A DNA stretch of 64,000 nucleotides from assembly GCA_964057225.1 (NCBI GenBank), contig OZ059898.1, positions 2,356,001-2,420,000 of the forward strand. Direction: 5' to 3'. Made by a program: the position numbers and the translations under genes. Positions 39,801-52,999 of the stretch are shown here, piece by piece. The DNA comes from Auanema rhodensis (Eukaryota > Nematoda > Chromadorea > Rhabditida > Rhabditidae). Position 1 is the first letter of the stretch. Each line of letters begins with the position of its first letter. The notes below the pieces were generated by a model. That model was not told where the DNA came from and made no database searches. It saw only the letters and a program-made list of their open reading frames with translations.

Positions 39801-42800
39801 AAAAAATTTTTGTCAAAATGTTTTTGGAAGCAATGTTGAGTGTACATGGAAACTCAACATACACTAATGCATCATTTTTCAAACGAATATAACTAATTTT
39901 TGTATCAAGCGTTTCTCAATGTAGTATAGTGCATTCGTTGCGGATTTTTAAGCTGCGTCGATCTGTGTTATCAGATTTGCGCTAGCTTAAAAATGCACCG
40001 AGATATCAACTTTTATAAGTTCACACTTATATCCTCGATTTTCACCCTGAAGAATCAATTTTTTCGTTGAATAACATTTTCCATCGTCTTTGCCTTGAAA
40101 AAAGGAATCTAAAAACATCTACTTTTTGCTGAATTATTTTGAAATTTTTCGAAAAAATTTTTGTCAAAATGTTTTTGGAAGCAATGTTGAGTGTACATGG
40201 AAACTCAACATACACTAATGCATCATTTTTCAAACGATCATAACTAATTTTTGTATCAAGTGTTTCTCAATGTAGTATAGTGCATTCGATGCGGATTTTT
40301 AAGCTGCGTCGATCTGTGTTATCAGATTTGCGCTAGCTTAAAAATGCACCGAGATATCAACTGATATAAGTTCACACTTATATCCTCGATTTTCACCCTG
40401 AAGAATTAATTTTTTCGTTGAATAACATTGTCCATCGTCTTTGCCTTGAACAATGGAATCTAAAAACATCTACTTTTTGCTGAATTATTTTGAAATTTTT
40501 CGAAAAAATTTTTGTCAAAATGTTTTTGGAAGCAATGTTGAGTGTACATGGAAACTCAACATACACTAATGCATCATTTTTCAAACGATCATAACTAATT
40601 TTTGTATCAAGTGTTTCTCAATGTAGTATAGTGCATTCGATGCGGATTTTCAAGCTGCGTCGATCTGTGTTATCAGATTTGCGCTAGCTTAAACATGCAC
40701 CGAGATATCAACTGATATAAGTTCACACATATATACCCGATTTTCACCCTGAAGAATTAATTTTTTCGTTGAATAACATTGTCCATCGTCTTTGCCTTGA
40801 AAAAAGGAATCTAAAAACATCTACTTTTTGCTAAATTATTTTGAAATTTTTCGAAAAAATTTTTGTCAAAATGTTTTTGGAAGCAATGTTGAGTGTACAT
40901 GGAAACTCAACATACACTAATGCATCATTTTTCAAACGATTATAACTAATTTTTGTATTAAGCGTTTCTCAATGTAGTATAGTGCATTCGATGCGGATTT
41001 TTAAGCTGCGTCGATCTGTGTTATCAGATTTGCGCTAGCTTAAAAATGCACCGAGATATCAACTGATATAAGTTCACACTTATATCCTCGATTTTCACCC
41101 TGAAGAAATAATTTTTTCGTTGAATAACATTGTCCATCGTCTTTGCCTTGAAAAAAGGAATCTAAAAACATCTACTTTTTGCTGAATTATTTTGAAATTT
41201 TTCGAAAAAATTTTTGTCAAAATGTTTTTGGAAGCAATGTTGAGTGTACATGGAAACTCAACATACACTAATGCATCATTTTTCAAACGATTATAACTAA
41301 TTTTTGTATCAAGCGTTTCTCAATGTAGTATAGTGCATTCGATGCGGATTTTTAAGCTGCGTCGATCTGTGTTATCAGATTTGCGCTAGCTTAAAAATGC
41401 ACCGAGATATCAACTTTTATAAGTTCACACTTATATCCTCGATTTTCACCCTGAAGAATTAATTTTTTCGTTGAATAACATTGCCCATCGTCTTTGCCTT
41501 GAAAAATGGAATCTAAAAACATCTACTTTTTGCTGAATTATTTTGAAATTTTTCGAAAAAATTTTTGTCAAAATGTTTTTGGAAGCAATGTTGAGTGTAC
41601 ATGGAAACTCAACATACACTAATGCATCATTTTTCAAACGATCATAACTAATTTTTGTATCAAGTGTTTCTCAATGTAGTATAGTGCATTCGATGCGGAT
41701 TTTTAACCTGCGTCGATCTGTGTTATCAGATTTGCGCTAGCTTAAAAATGCACCGAGATATCAACTGATATAAGTTCACACTTAGATCCTCGATTTTCAC
41801 CCTGAAGAATTAATTTTTTCGTTGAATAACATTGTCCATCGTCTTTGCCTTGAAAAATGGAATCAAAAAACATCTACTTTTTGCTAAATTATTTTGAAAT
41901 TTTTCGAAAAAATTTTTGTCAAAATGTTTTTGGAAGCAATGTTGAGTGTACATGGAAACTCAACATACACTAATGCATCATTTTTCAAACGATCATAACT
42001 AATTTTTGTATCAAGTGTTTCTCAATGTAGTATAGTGCATTCGATGCGGATTTTTAACCTGCGTCGATCTGTGTTATCAGATTTGCGCTAGCTTAAAAAT
42101 GCACCGAGATATCAACTGATATAAGTTCACACTTAGATCCTCGATTTTCACCCTGAAGAATTAATTTTTTCGTTGAATAACATTGTCCATCGTCTTTGCC
42201 TTGAAAAATAGAATCAAAAAACATCTACTTTTTGCTAAATTATTTTGAAATTTTTCGAAAAAATTTTTGTCAAAATGTTTTTGGAAGCAATGTTGAGTGT
42301 ACATGGAAACTCAACATACACTAATGCATCATTTTTCAAACGATCATAACTAATTTTTGTATTAAGCGTTCTTCAATGTAGTATAGTGCATTCGATCCGG
42401 ATTTTTAAGCTGCGTCGATCTGTGTTATCAGATTTGCGCTAGCTTAAAAATGCACCGAGATATCAACTGATATAAGTTCACACTTATATCCTCGATTTTC
42501 ACCCTGAAGAATTAATTTTTTCGTTGAATAACATTGTCCATCGTCTTTGCCTTGAAAAAAGGAATCTAAAAACATCTACTTTTTGCTAAATTATTTTGAA
42601 ATTTTTCGAAAAAATTTTTGTCAAAATGTTTTTGGAAGCAATGTTGAGTGTACATGGAAACTCAACATACACTAATGCATCATTTTACAAACGACCATAA
42701 CTAATTTTTGTATTAAGCGTTTCTCAATGTAGTATAGTGCATTCGATGCGGATTTTTAAGCTGCGTCGATCTGTGTTATCAGATTTGCGCTAGCTTAAAA

Positions 42801-45277
42801 ATGCACCGAGACATCAACTGATATAAGTTCACACTTATATCCTCGATTTTCACCCTGAAGAATTAATTTTTTCGTTGAATAACATTGTCCATCGTCTTTG
42901 CCTTGAAAAATGGAATCTAAAAACATCTACTTTTTGCTAAATTATTTTGAAATTTTTCGAAAAAATTTTTGTCAAAATGTTTTTGGAAGCAATGTTGAGT
43001 GTACATGGAAACTCAACATACACTAATGCATCATTTTTCAAACGATCATAACTAATTTTTGTATCAAGTGTTTCTCAATGTAATATAGTGCATTCGATGC
43101 GGATTTTTAAGCTGCGTCGATCTGTGTTATCAGATTTGCGCTAGCTTAAAAATGCACCGAGATATCAACTTTTATAAGTTCACACTTATATCCTCGATTT
43201 TCACCCTGAAGAATTAATTTTTTCGTTGAATAACATTGCCCATCGTCTTTGCCTTGAAAAATGGAATCTAAAAACATCTACTTTTTGCTGAATTATTTTG
43301 AAATTTTTCGAAAAAATTTTTGTCAAAATGTTTTTGGAAGCAATGTTGAGTGTACATGGAAACTCAACATACACTAATGCATCATTTTTCAAACGATCAT
43401 AACTAATTTTTGTATCAAGTGTTTCTCAATGTAGTATAGTGCATTCGATGCGGATTTTTAAGCTGCGTCGATCTGTGTTATCAGATTTGCGCTAGCTTAA
43501 AAATGCACCGAGATATCAACTGATATAAGTTCACACTTAGATCCTCGATTTTCACCCTGAAGAATTAATTTTTTCGTTGAATAACATTGTCCATCGTCTT
43601 TGCCTTAAAAAATGGAATCAAAAAACATCTACTTTTTGCTAAATTATTTTGAAATTTTTCGAAAAAATTTTTGTCAAAATGTTTTTGGAAGCAATGTTGA
43701 GTGTACATGGAAACTCAACATACACTAATGCATCATTTTTCAAACGATCATAACTAATTTTTGTATTAAGCGTTCTTCAATGTAGTATAGTGCATTCGAT
43801 CCGGATTTTTAAGCTGCGTCGATCTGTGTTATCAGATTTGCGCTAGCTTAAAAATGCACCGAGATATCAACTGATATAAGTTCACACTTATATCCTCGAT
43901 TTTCACCCTGAAGAATTAATTTTTTCGTTGAATAACATTGTCCATCGTCTTTGCCTTGAAAAAAGGAATCTGAAAACATCTACTTTTTGCTAAATTATTT
44001 TGAAATTTTTCGAAAAAATTTTTGTCAAAATGTTTTTGGAAGCAATGTTGAGTGTACATGGAAACTCAACATACACTAATGCATCATTTTTCAAACGATC
44101 ATAACTAATTTTTGTATCAAGCGTTTTTCAATGTAGTATAGTGCATTCGATGCGGATTTTTAAGCTGCGTCGCTCTGTGTTATCAGATTTGCGCTAGCTT
44201 AAAAATGCACCGAGATATCAACTGATATAAGTTCACACTTATATCCTCGATTTTCACCCTGAAGAATTAATTTTTTCGTTGAATAACATTGTCCATCGTC
44301 TTTGCCTTGAAAAATGGAATCTAAAAACATCTACTTTTTGCTAAATTATTTTGAAATTTTTCGAAAAAATTTTTGTCAAAATGTTTTTGGAAGCAATGTT
44401 GAGTGTACATGGAAACTCAACATACACTAATGCATCATTTTTCAAACGATCATAACTAATTTTTGTATTAAGCGTTTCTCAATGTAGCATAGTGCATTCG
44501 ATGCGGATTTTCAAGCTGCGTCGATCTGTGTTATCAGATTTGCGCTAGCTTAAAAATGCACCGAGATATCAACTGATATAAGTTCACACATATATACCCG
44601 ATTTTCACCCTGAAGAATTAATTTTTTCGTTGAATAACATTGTCCATCGTCTTTGCCTTGAAAAAAGGAATCTAAAAACATCTACTTTTTGCTAAATTAT
44701 TTTGAAATTTTTCGAAAAAATTTTTGTCAAAATGTTTTTGGAAGCAATGTTGAGTGTACATGGAAACTCAACATACACTAATGCATCATTTTACAAACGA
44801 CCATAACTAATTTTTGTATTAAGCGTTTCTCAATGTAGTATAGTGCATTCGATGCGGATTTTTAAGCTGCGTCGATCTGTGTTATCAGATTTGCGCTAGC
44901 TTAAAAATGCACCGAGATATCAACTGATATAAGTTCACACTTATATCCTCGATTTTCACCCTGAAGAATTAATTTTTTCGTTGAATAACATTGTCCATCG
45001 TCTTTGCCTTGAAAAATGGAATCTAAAAACATCTACTTTTTGCTAAATTATTTTGAAATTTTTCGAAAAAATTTTTGTCAAAATGTTTTTGGAAGCAATG
45101 TTGAGTGTACATGGAAACTCAACATACACTAATGCATCATTTTTCAAACGATCATAACTAATTTTTGTATCAAGTGTTTCTCAATGTAATATAGTGCATT
45201 CGATGCGGATTTTTAAGCTGCGTTGATCTGTGTTATCAGATTTGCGCTAGCTTAAAAATGCACCGAGATATCAACTG
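36854..45277. repeat. Overlapping trimer, tetramer and heptamer periodicities (m106-m129)
   Basis: m106-m108 start like a fifth hexamer of the preceding block, then the order changes. The four-monomer run 37556-38959 (m108-m111) recurs at 40013-41416 (m115-m118), seven monomers away. The pair 38609-39310 recurs at 39662-40363, three monomers away. Typical markers here are GCTGAATT at p116-123, ACTTTTATAAG across the monomer boundary, CTTAGATCC at p14-22, AACCTGCG at p289-296 and ATCAAAAAAC at p95-104. m122 and m128 share TTTTACAAACGACC. Register stays at 351 bp throughout. Confidence 0.82.
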
Positions 45278-48200
45278 ATATAAGTTCACACTTATATCCT
45301 CGATTTTCACCCTGAAAAATTAATTTTTTCGTTGAATAACATTGTCCATCGTCTTTGCCTTGAAAAATGGAATCTAAAAACATCTACTTTTTGCTAAATT
45401 ATTTTGAAATTTTTCGAAAAAATTTTTGTCAAAATGTTTTTGGAAGCAATGTTGAGTGTACATGGAAACTCAACATACACTAATGCATCATTTTTCAAAC
45501 GATCATAACTAATTTTTGTATCAAGCGTTTCTTAATGTAGTATAGTGCATTCGATCCGGATTTTTAAGATGCGTCGATCTGTGTTATCAGATTAGCGCTA
45601 GCTTAAAAATGCACCGAGATATCAACTGATATAAGTTCACACTTATATCCTCGATTTTCACCCTGAAGAAATAATTTGTTCGTTGAATAACATTGTCCAT
45701 CGTCTTTGCCTTGAAAAAAGGAATCTAAAAACATCTACTTTTTGCTAAATTATTTTGAAATTTTTCGAAAAAATTTTTGTCAAAATGTTTTTGGAAGCAA
45801 TGTTGAGTGTACATGGAAACTCAACATACACTAATGCATCATTTTTCAAACGATCATAACTAATTTTTGTATCAAGCGTTTTTCAATGTAGTATAGTGCA
45901 TTCGATCCGGATTTTTAAGATGCGTCGATCTGTGTTATCAGATTTGCGCTAGCTTAAAAATGCACCGAGATATCAACTGATATAAGTTCACACTTATATC
46001 CTCGATTTTCACCCTGAAGAAATAATTTTTTTGTTGAATAACATTGTCCATCGTCTTTGCCTTGAAAAATGGAATCTAAAAACATCTACTTTTTGCTAAA
46101 TTATTTTGAAATTTTTCGAAAAAATTTTTGTCAAAATGTTTTTGGAAGCAATGTTGAGTGTACATGGAAACTCAACATACACTAATGCATCATTTTTCAA
46201 ACGATCATAACTAATTTTTGTATCAAGCGTTTCTTAATGTAGTAAAGTGCATTCGATCCGGATTTTTAAGATGCGTCGATCTGTGTTATCAGATTTGCGC
46301 TAGCTTAAAAATGCACCGAGATATCAACTGATATAAGTTCACACATATATACCCGATTTTCACCCTGAAGAATTAATTTTTTCGTTGAATAACATTGTCC
46401 ATCGTCTTTGCCTTGAAAAAAGGAATCTAAAAACATCTACTTTTTGCTAAATTATTTTGAAATTTTTCGAAAAAATTTTTGTCAAAATGTTTTTGGAAGC
46501 AATGTTGAGTGTACATGGAAACTCAACATACACTAATGCATCATTTTTCAAACGATCATAACTAATTTTTGTATTAAGCGTTTCTCAATGTAGTATAGTG
46601 CATTCGATGCGGATTTTTAAGCTACGTCGATCTGTGTTATCAGATTTGCGCTAGCTTAAAAATGCACCGAGATATCAACTGATATAAGTTCACACTTATA
46701 TCCTCGATTTTCACCCTGAAGAAATAATTTTTTCGTTGAATAACATTGTTCATCGTCTTTGCCTTGAAAAAAGGAATCTAAAAACATCTACTTTTTGCTA
46801 AATTATTTTGAAATTTTTCGAAAAAATTTTTGTCAAAATGTTTTTGGAAGCAATGTTGAGTGTACATGGAAACTCAACATACACTAATGCATCATTTTTC
46901 AAACGATCATAACTAATTTTTGTATTAAGCGTTTCTCAATGTAGTATAGTGCATTCGATGCGGATTTTTAAGCTGCGTCGATCTGTGTTATCAGATTTGC
47001 GCTAGCTTAAAAATGCACCGAGATATCAACTGATATAAGTTCACACTTATATCCTCGATTTTCACCCTGAAAAATTAATTTTTTCGTTGAATAACATTGT
47101 CCATCGTCTTTGCCTTGAAAAATGGAATCTAAAAACATCTACTTTTTGCTAAATTATTTTGAAATTTTTCGAAAAAATTTTTGTCAAAATGTTTTTGGAA
47201 GCAATGTTGAGTGTACATGGAAACTCAACATACACTAATGCATCATTTTTCAAACGATCATAACTAATTTTTGTATCAAGCGTTTCTTAATGTAGTATAG
47301 TGCATTCGATCCGGATTTTTAAGATACGTCGATCTGTGTTATCAGATTAGCGCTAGCTTAAAAATGCACCGAGATATCAACTGATATAAGTTCACACTTA
47401 TATCCTCGATTTTCACCCTGAAGAAATAATTTTTTCGTTGAATAACATTGTCCATCGTCTTTGCCTTGAAAAAAGGAATCTAAAAACATCTACTTTTTGC
47501 TAAATTATTTTGAAATTTTTCGAAAAAATTTTTGTCAAAATGTTTTTGGAAGCAATGTTGAGTGTACATGGAAACTCAACATACACTAATGCATCATTTT
47601 TCAAACGATCATAACTAATTTTTGTATCAAGCGTTTTTCAATGTAGTATAGTGCATTCGATGCGGATTTTTAAGCTGCGTCGATCTGTGTTATCAGATTT
47701 GCGCTAGCTTAAAAATGCACCGAGATATCAACTGATATAAGTTCACACTTATATCCTCGATTTTCACCCTGAAAAATTAATTTTTTCGTTGAATAACATT
47801 GTCCATCGTCTTTGCCTTGAAAAATGGAATCTTAAAACATCTACTTTTTGCTAAATTATTTTGAAATTTTTCGAAAAAATTTTTGTCAAAATGTTTTTGG
47901 AAGCAATGTTGAGTGTACATGGAAACTCAACATACACTAATGCATCATTTTTCAAACGATCATAACTAATTTTTGTATCAAGCGTTTCTTAATGTAGTAT
48001 AGTGCATTCGATCCGGATTTTTAAGATGCGTCGATCTGTGTTATCAGATTTGCGCTAGCTTAAAAATGCACCGAGATATCAACTGATATAAGTTCACACT
48101 TATATCCTCGATTTTCACCCTGAAGAAATAATTTTTTCGTTGAATAACATTGTCCATCGTCTTTGCCTTGAAAAAAGGAATCTAAAAACATCTACTTTTT

Positions 48201-51200
48201 GCTAAATTATTTTGAAATTTTTCGAAAAAATTTTTGTCAAAATGTTTTTGGAAGCAATGTTGAGTGTACATGGAAACTCAACATACACTAATGCATCATT
48301 TTTCAAACGATCATAACTAATTTTTGTATCAAGCGTTTTTCAATGTAGTATAGTGCATTCGATGCGGATTTTTAAGCTGCGTCGAGCTGTGTTATCAGAT
48401 TTGCGCTAGCTTAAAAATGCACCGAGATATCAACTGATATAAGTTCACACTTATATCCTCGATTTTCACCCTGAAGAAATAATTTTTTTGTTGAATAACA
48501 TTGTCCATCGTCTTTGCCTTGAAAAATGGAATCTAAAAACATCTACTTTTTGCTAAATTATTTTGAAATGTTTCGAAAAAATTTTTGTCAAAATGTTTTT
48601 GGAAGCAATGTTGAGTGTACATGGAAACTCAACATACACTAATGCATCATTTTTCAAACGATCATAACTAATTTTTGTATTAAGCGTTTCTCAATGTAGT
48701 ATAGTGCATTCGATGCGGATTTTCAAGCTGCGTCGATCTGTGTTATCAGATTTGCGCTAGCTTAAAAATGCACCGAGATATCAACTGATATAAGTTCACA
48801 CATATATACCCGATTTTCACCCTGAAGAATTAATTTTTTCGTTGAATAACATTGTCCATCGTCTTTGCCTTGAAAAAAGGAATCTAAAAACATCTACTTT
48901 TTGCTAAATTATTTTGAAATTTTTCGAAAAAATTTTTGTCAAAATGTTTTTGGAAGCAATGTTGAGTGTACATGGAAACTCAACATACACTAATGCATCA
49001 TTTTTCAAACGATCATAACTAATTTTTGTATTAAGCGTTTCTCAATGTAGTATAGTGCATTCGATGCGGATTTTTAAGCTGCGTCGAGCTGTGTTATCAG
49101 ATTTGCGCTAGCTTAAAAATGCACCGAGATATCAACTGATATAAGTTCACACTTATATCCTCGATTTTCACCCTGAAGAATTAATTTTTTCGTTGAATAA
49201 CATTGTCCATCGTCTTTGCCTTGAAAAATGGAATCTAAAAACATCTACTTTTTGCTAAATTATTTTGAAATTTTTCGAAAAACTTTTTGTCAAAATGTTT
49301 TTGGAAGCAATGTTGAGTGTACATGGAAACTCAACATACACTAATGCATCATTTTTCAAACGATCATAACTAATTTTTGTATCAAGTGTTTCTCAATGTA
49401 ATATAGTGCATTCGATGCGGATTTTTAAGCTGCGTCGATCTGTGTTATCAGATTTGCGCTAGCTTAAAAATGCACCGAGATATCAACTGATATAAGTTCA
49501 CACTTATATCCTCGATTTTCACCCTGAAAAATTAATTTTTTCGTTGAATAACATTGTCCATCGTCTTTGCCTTGAAAAATGGAATCTAAAAACATCTACT
49601 TTTTGCTAAATTATTTTGAAATTTTTCGAAAAAATTTTTGTCAAAATGTTTTTGGAAGCAATGTTGAGTGTACATGGAAACTCAACATACACTAATGCAT
49701 CATTTTTCAAACGATCATAACTAATTTTTGTATCAAGCGTTTCTTAATGTAGTATAGTGCATTCGATCCGGATTTTTAAGATGCGTCGATCTGTGTTATC
49801 AGATTAGCGCTAGCTTAAAAATGCACCGAGATATCAACTGATATAAGTTCACACTTATATCCTCGATTTTCACCCTGAAGAAATAATTTTTTCGTTGAAT
49901 AACATTGTCCATCGTCTTTGCCTTGAAAAAAGGAATCTAAAAACATCTACTTTTTGCTAAATTATTTTGAAATTTTTCGAAAAAATTTTTGTCAAAATGT
50001 TTTTGGAAGCAATGTTGAGTGTACATGGAAACTCAACATACACTAATGCATCATTTTTCAAACGATCATAACTAATTTTTGTATCAAGCGTTTTTCAATG
50101 TAGTATAGTGCATTCGATGCGGATTTTTAAGCTGCGTCGATCTGTGTTATCAGATTTGCGCTAGCTTAAAAATGCACCGAGATATCAACTGATATAAGTT
50201 CACACTTATATCCTCGATTTTCACCCTGAAAAATTAATTTTTTCGTTGAATAACATTGTCCATCGTCTTTGCCTTGAAAAATGGAATCTTAAAACATCTA
50301 CTTTTTGCTAAATTATTTTGAAATTTTTCGAAAAAATTTTTGTCAAAATGTTTTTGGAAGCAATGTTGAGTGTACATGGAAACTCAACATACACTAATGC
50401 ATCATTTTTCAAACGATCATAACTAATTTTTGTATCAAGCGTTTCTAAATGTAGTATAGTGCATTCGATCCGGATTTTTAAGATGCGTCGATCTGTGTTA
50501 TCAGATTTGCGCTAGCTTAAAAATGCACCGAGATATCAACTGATATAAGTTCACACTTATATCCTCGATTTTCACCCTGAAGAAATAATTTTTTCGTTGA
50601 ATAACATTGTCCATCGTCTTTGCCTTGAAAAAAGGAATCTAAAAACATCTACTTTTTGCTAAATTATTTTGAAATTTTTCGAAAAAATTTTTGTCAAAAT
50701 GTTTTTGGAAGCAATGTTGAGTGTACATGGAAACTCAACATACACTAATGCATCATTTTTCAAACGATCATAACTAATTTTTGTATTAAGCGTTTCTCAA
50801 TGTAGTATAGTGCATTCGATGCGGATTTTCAAGCTGCGTCGATCTGTGTTATCAGATTTGCGCTAGCTTAAAAATGCACCGAGATATCAACTGATATAAG
50901 TTCACACATATATACCCGATTTTCACCCTGAAGAATTAATTTTTTCGTTGAATAACATTGTCCATCGTCTTTGCCTTGAAAAAAGGAATCTAAAAACATC
51001 TACTTTTTGCTAAATTATTTTGAAATTTTTCGAAAAAATTTTTGTCAAAATGTTTTTGGAAGCAATGTTGAGTGTACATGGAAACTCAACATACACTAAT
51101 GCATCATTTTTCAAACGATCATAACTAATTTTTGTATCAAGCGTTTTTCAATGTAGTATAGTGCATTCGATGCGGATTTTTAAGCTGCGTCGATCTGTGT

Positions 51201-52999
51201 TATCAGATTTGCGCTAGCTTAAAAATGCACCGAGATATCAACTGATATAAGTTCACACTTATATCCTCGATTTTCACCCTGAAAAATTAATTTTTTCGTT
51301 GAATAACATTGTCCATCGTCTTTGCCTTGAAAAATGGAATCTTAAAACATCTACTTTTTGCTAAATTATTTTGAAATTTTTCGAAAAAATTTTTGTCAAA
51401 ATGTTTTTGGAAGCAATGTTGAGTGTACATGGAAACTCAACATACACTAATGCATCATTTTTCAAACGATCATAACTAATTTTTGTATCAAGCGTTTCTA
51501 AATGTAGTATAGTGCATTCGATCCGGATTTTTAAGATGCGTCGATCTGTGTTATCAGATTTGCGCTAGCTTAAAAATGCACCGAGATATCAACTGATATA
51601 AGTTCACACTTATATCCTCGATTTTCACCCTGAAGAAATAATTTTTTCGTTGAATAACATTGTCCATCGTCTTTGCCTTGAAAAAAGGAATCTAAAAACA
51701 TCTACTTTTTGCTAAATTATTTTGAAATTTTTCGAAAAAATTTTTGTCAAAATGTTTTTGGAAGCAATGTTGAGTGTACATGGAAACTCAACATACACTA
51801 ATGCATCATTTTTCAAACGATCATAACTAATTTTTGTATCAAGCGTTTTTCAATGTAGTATAGTGCATTCGATGCGGATTTTTAAGCTGCGTCGAGCTGT
51901 GTTATCAGATTTGCGCTAGCTTAAAAATGCACCGAGATATCAACTGATATAAGTTCACACTTATATCCTCGATTTTCACCCTGAAGAAATAATTTTTTTG
52001 TTGAATAACATTGTCCATCGTCTTTGCCTTGAAAAATGGAATCTAAAAACATCTACTTTTTGCTAAATTATTTTGAAATTTTTCGAAAAAATTTTTGTCA
52101 AAATGTTTTTGGAAGCAATGTTGAGTGTACATGGAAACTCAACATACACTAATGCATCATTTTTCAAACGATCATAACTAATTTTTGTATTAAGCGTTTC
52201 TCAATGTAGTATAGTGCATTCGATGCGGATTTTCAAGCTGCGTCGATCTGTGTTATCAGATTTGCGCTAGCTTAAAAATGCACCGAGATATCAACTGATA
52301 TAAGTTCACACATATATACCCGATTTTCACCCTGAAGAATTAATTTTTTCGTTGAATAACATTGTCCATCGTCTTTGCCTTGAAAAAAGGAATCTAAAAA
52401 CATCTACTTTTTGCTAAATTATTTTGAAATTTTTCGAAAAAATTTTTGTCAAAATGTTTTTGGAAGCAATGTTGAGTGTACATGGAAACTCAACATACAC
52501 TAATGCATCATTTTTCAAACGATCATAACTAATTTTTGTATTAAGCGTTTCTCAATGTAGTATAGTGCATTCGATGCGAATTTTTAAGCTGCGTCGATCT
52601 GTGTTATCAGATTTGCGCTAGCTTAAAAATGCACCGAGATATCAACTGATATAAGTTCACACTTATATCCTCGATTTTCACCCTGAAGAAATAATTTTTT
52701 CGTTGAATAACATTGTCCATCGTCTTTGCCTTGAAAAAAGGAATCTAAAAACATCTACTTTTTGCTAAATTATTTTGAAATTTTTCGAAAAAATTTTTGT
52801 CAAAATGTTTTTGGAAGCAATGTTGAGTGTACATGGAAACTCAACATACACTAATGCATCATTTTTCAAACGATCATAACTAATTTTTGTATTAAGCGTT
52901 TCTCAATGTAGTATAGTGCATTCGATGCGGATTTTTAAGCTGCGTCGATCTGTGTTATCAGATTTGCGCTAGCTTAAAAATGCACCGAGATATCAACTG
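45278..52999. repeat. Hexamer-based mosaic (m130-m151)
   Basis: The clearest unit is 47033-49138 (m135-m140): CTGAAAAATTA with AAGATACG and GATTAGCG; AAATAA with CGTTTTTC; CTGAAAAATTA with ATCTTAAAAC; AAATAA with CGAGCTG; TTTTTTTGTTG with TTTTCAAG; and CATATATACCCG. Its first three members recur at 49490-50542 and its last four at 51245-52648, with m145-m146 inserted between and an extra ATCTTAAAAC monomer, so the second copy is a lengthened hexamer. m144 and m147 share the private TTTCTAAATG. AAGATGCG at p289-296 appears first at m130 and is confined to this right-hand part of the array. Confidence 0.85.

Noticed and set aside
17580-43392. Recurrent 63-codon open frames on the minus strand
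   Set aside because: They appear only where p119 is T or G, which removes a stop on that strand, and they follow the repeat register. The peptide matches no family I know and changes at nonsynonymous sites without pattern.
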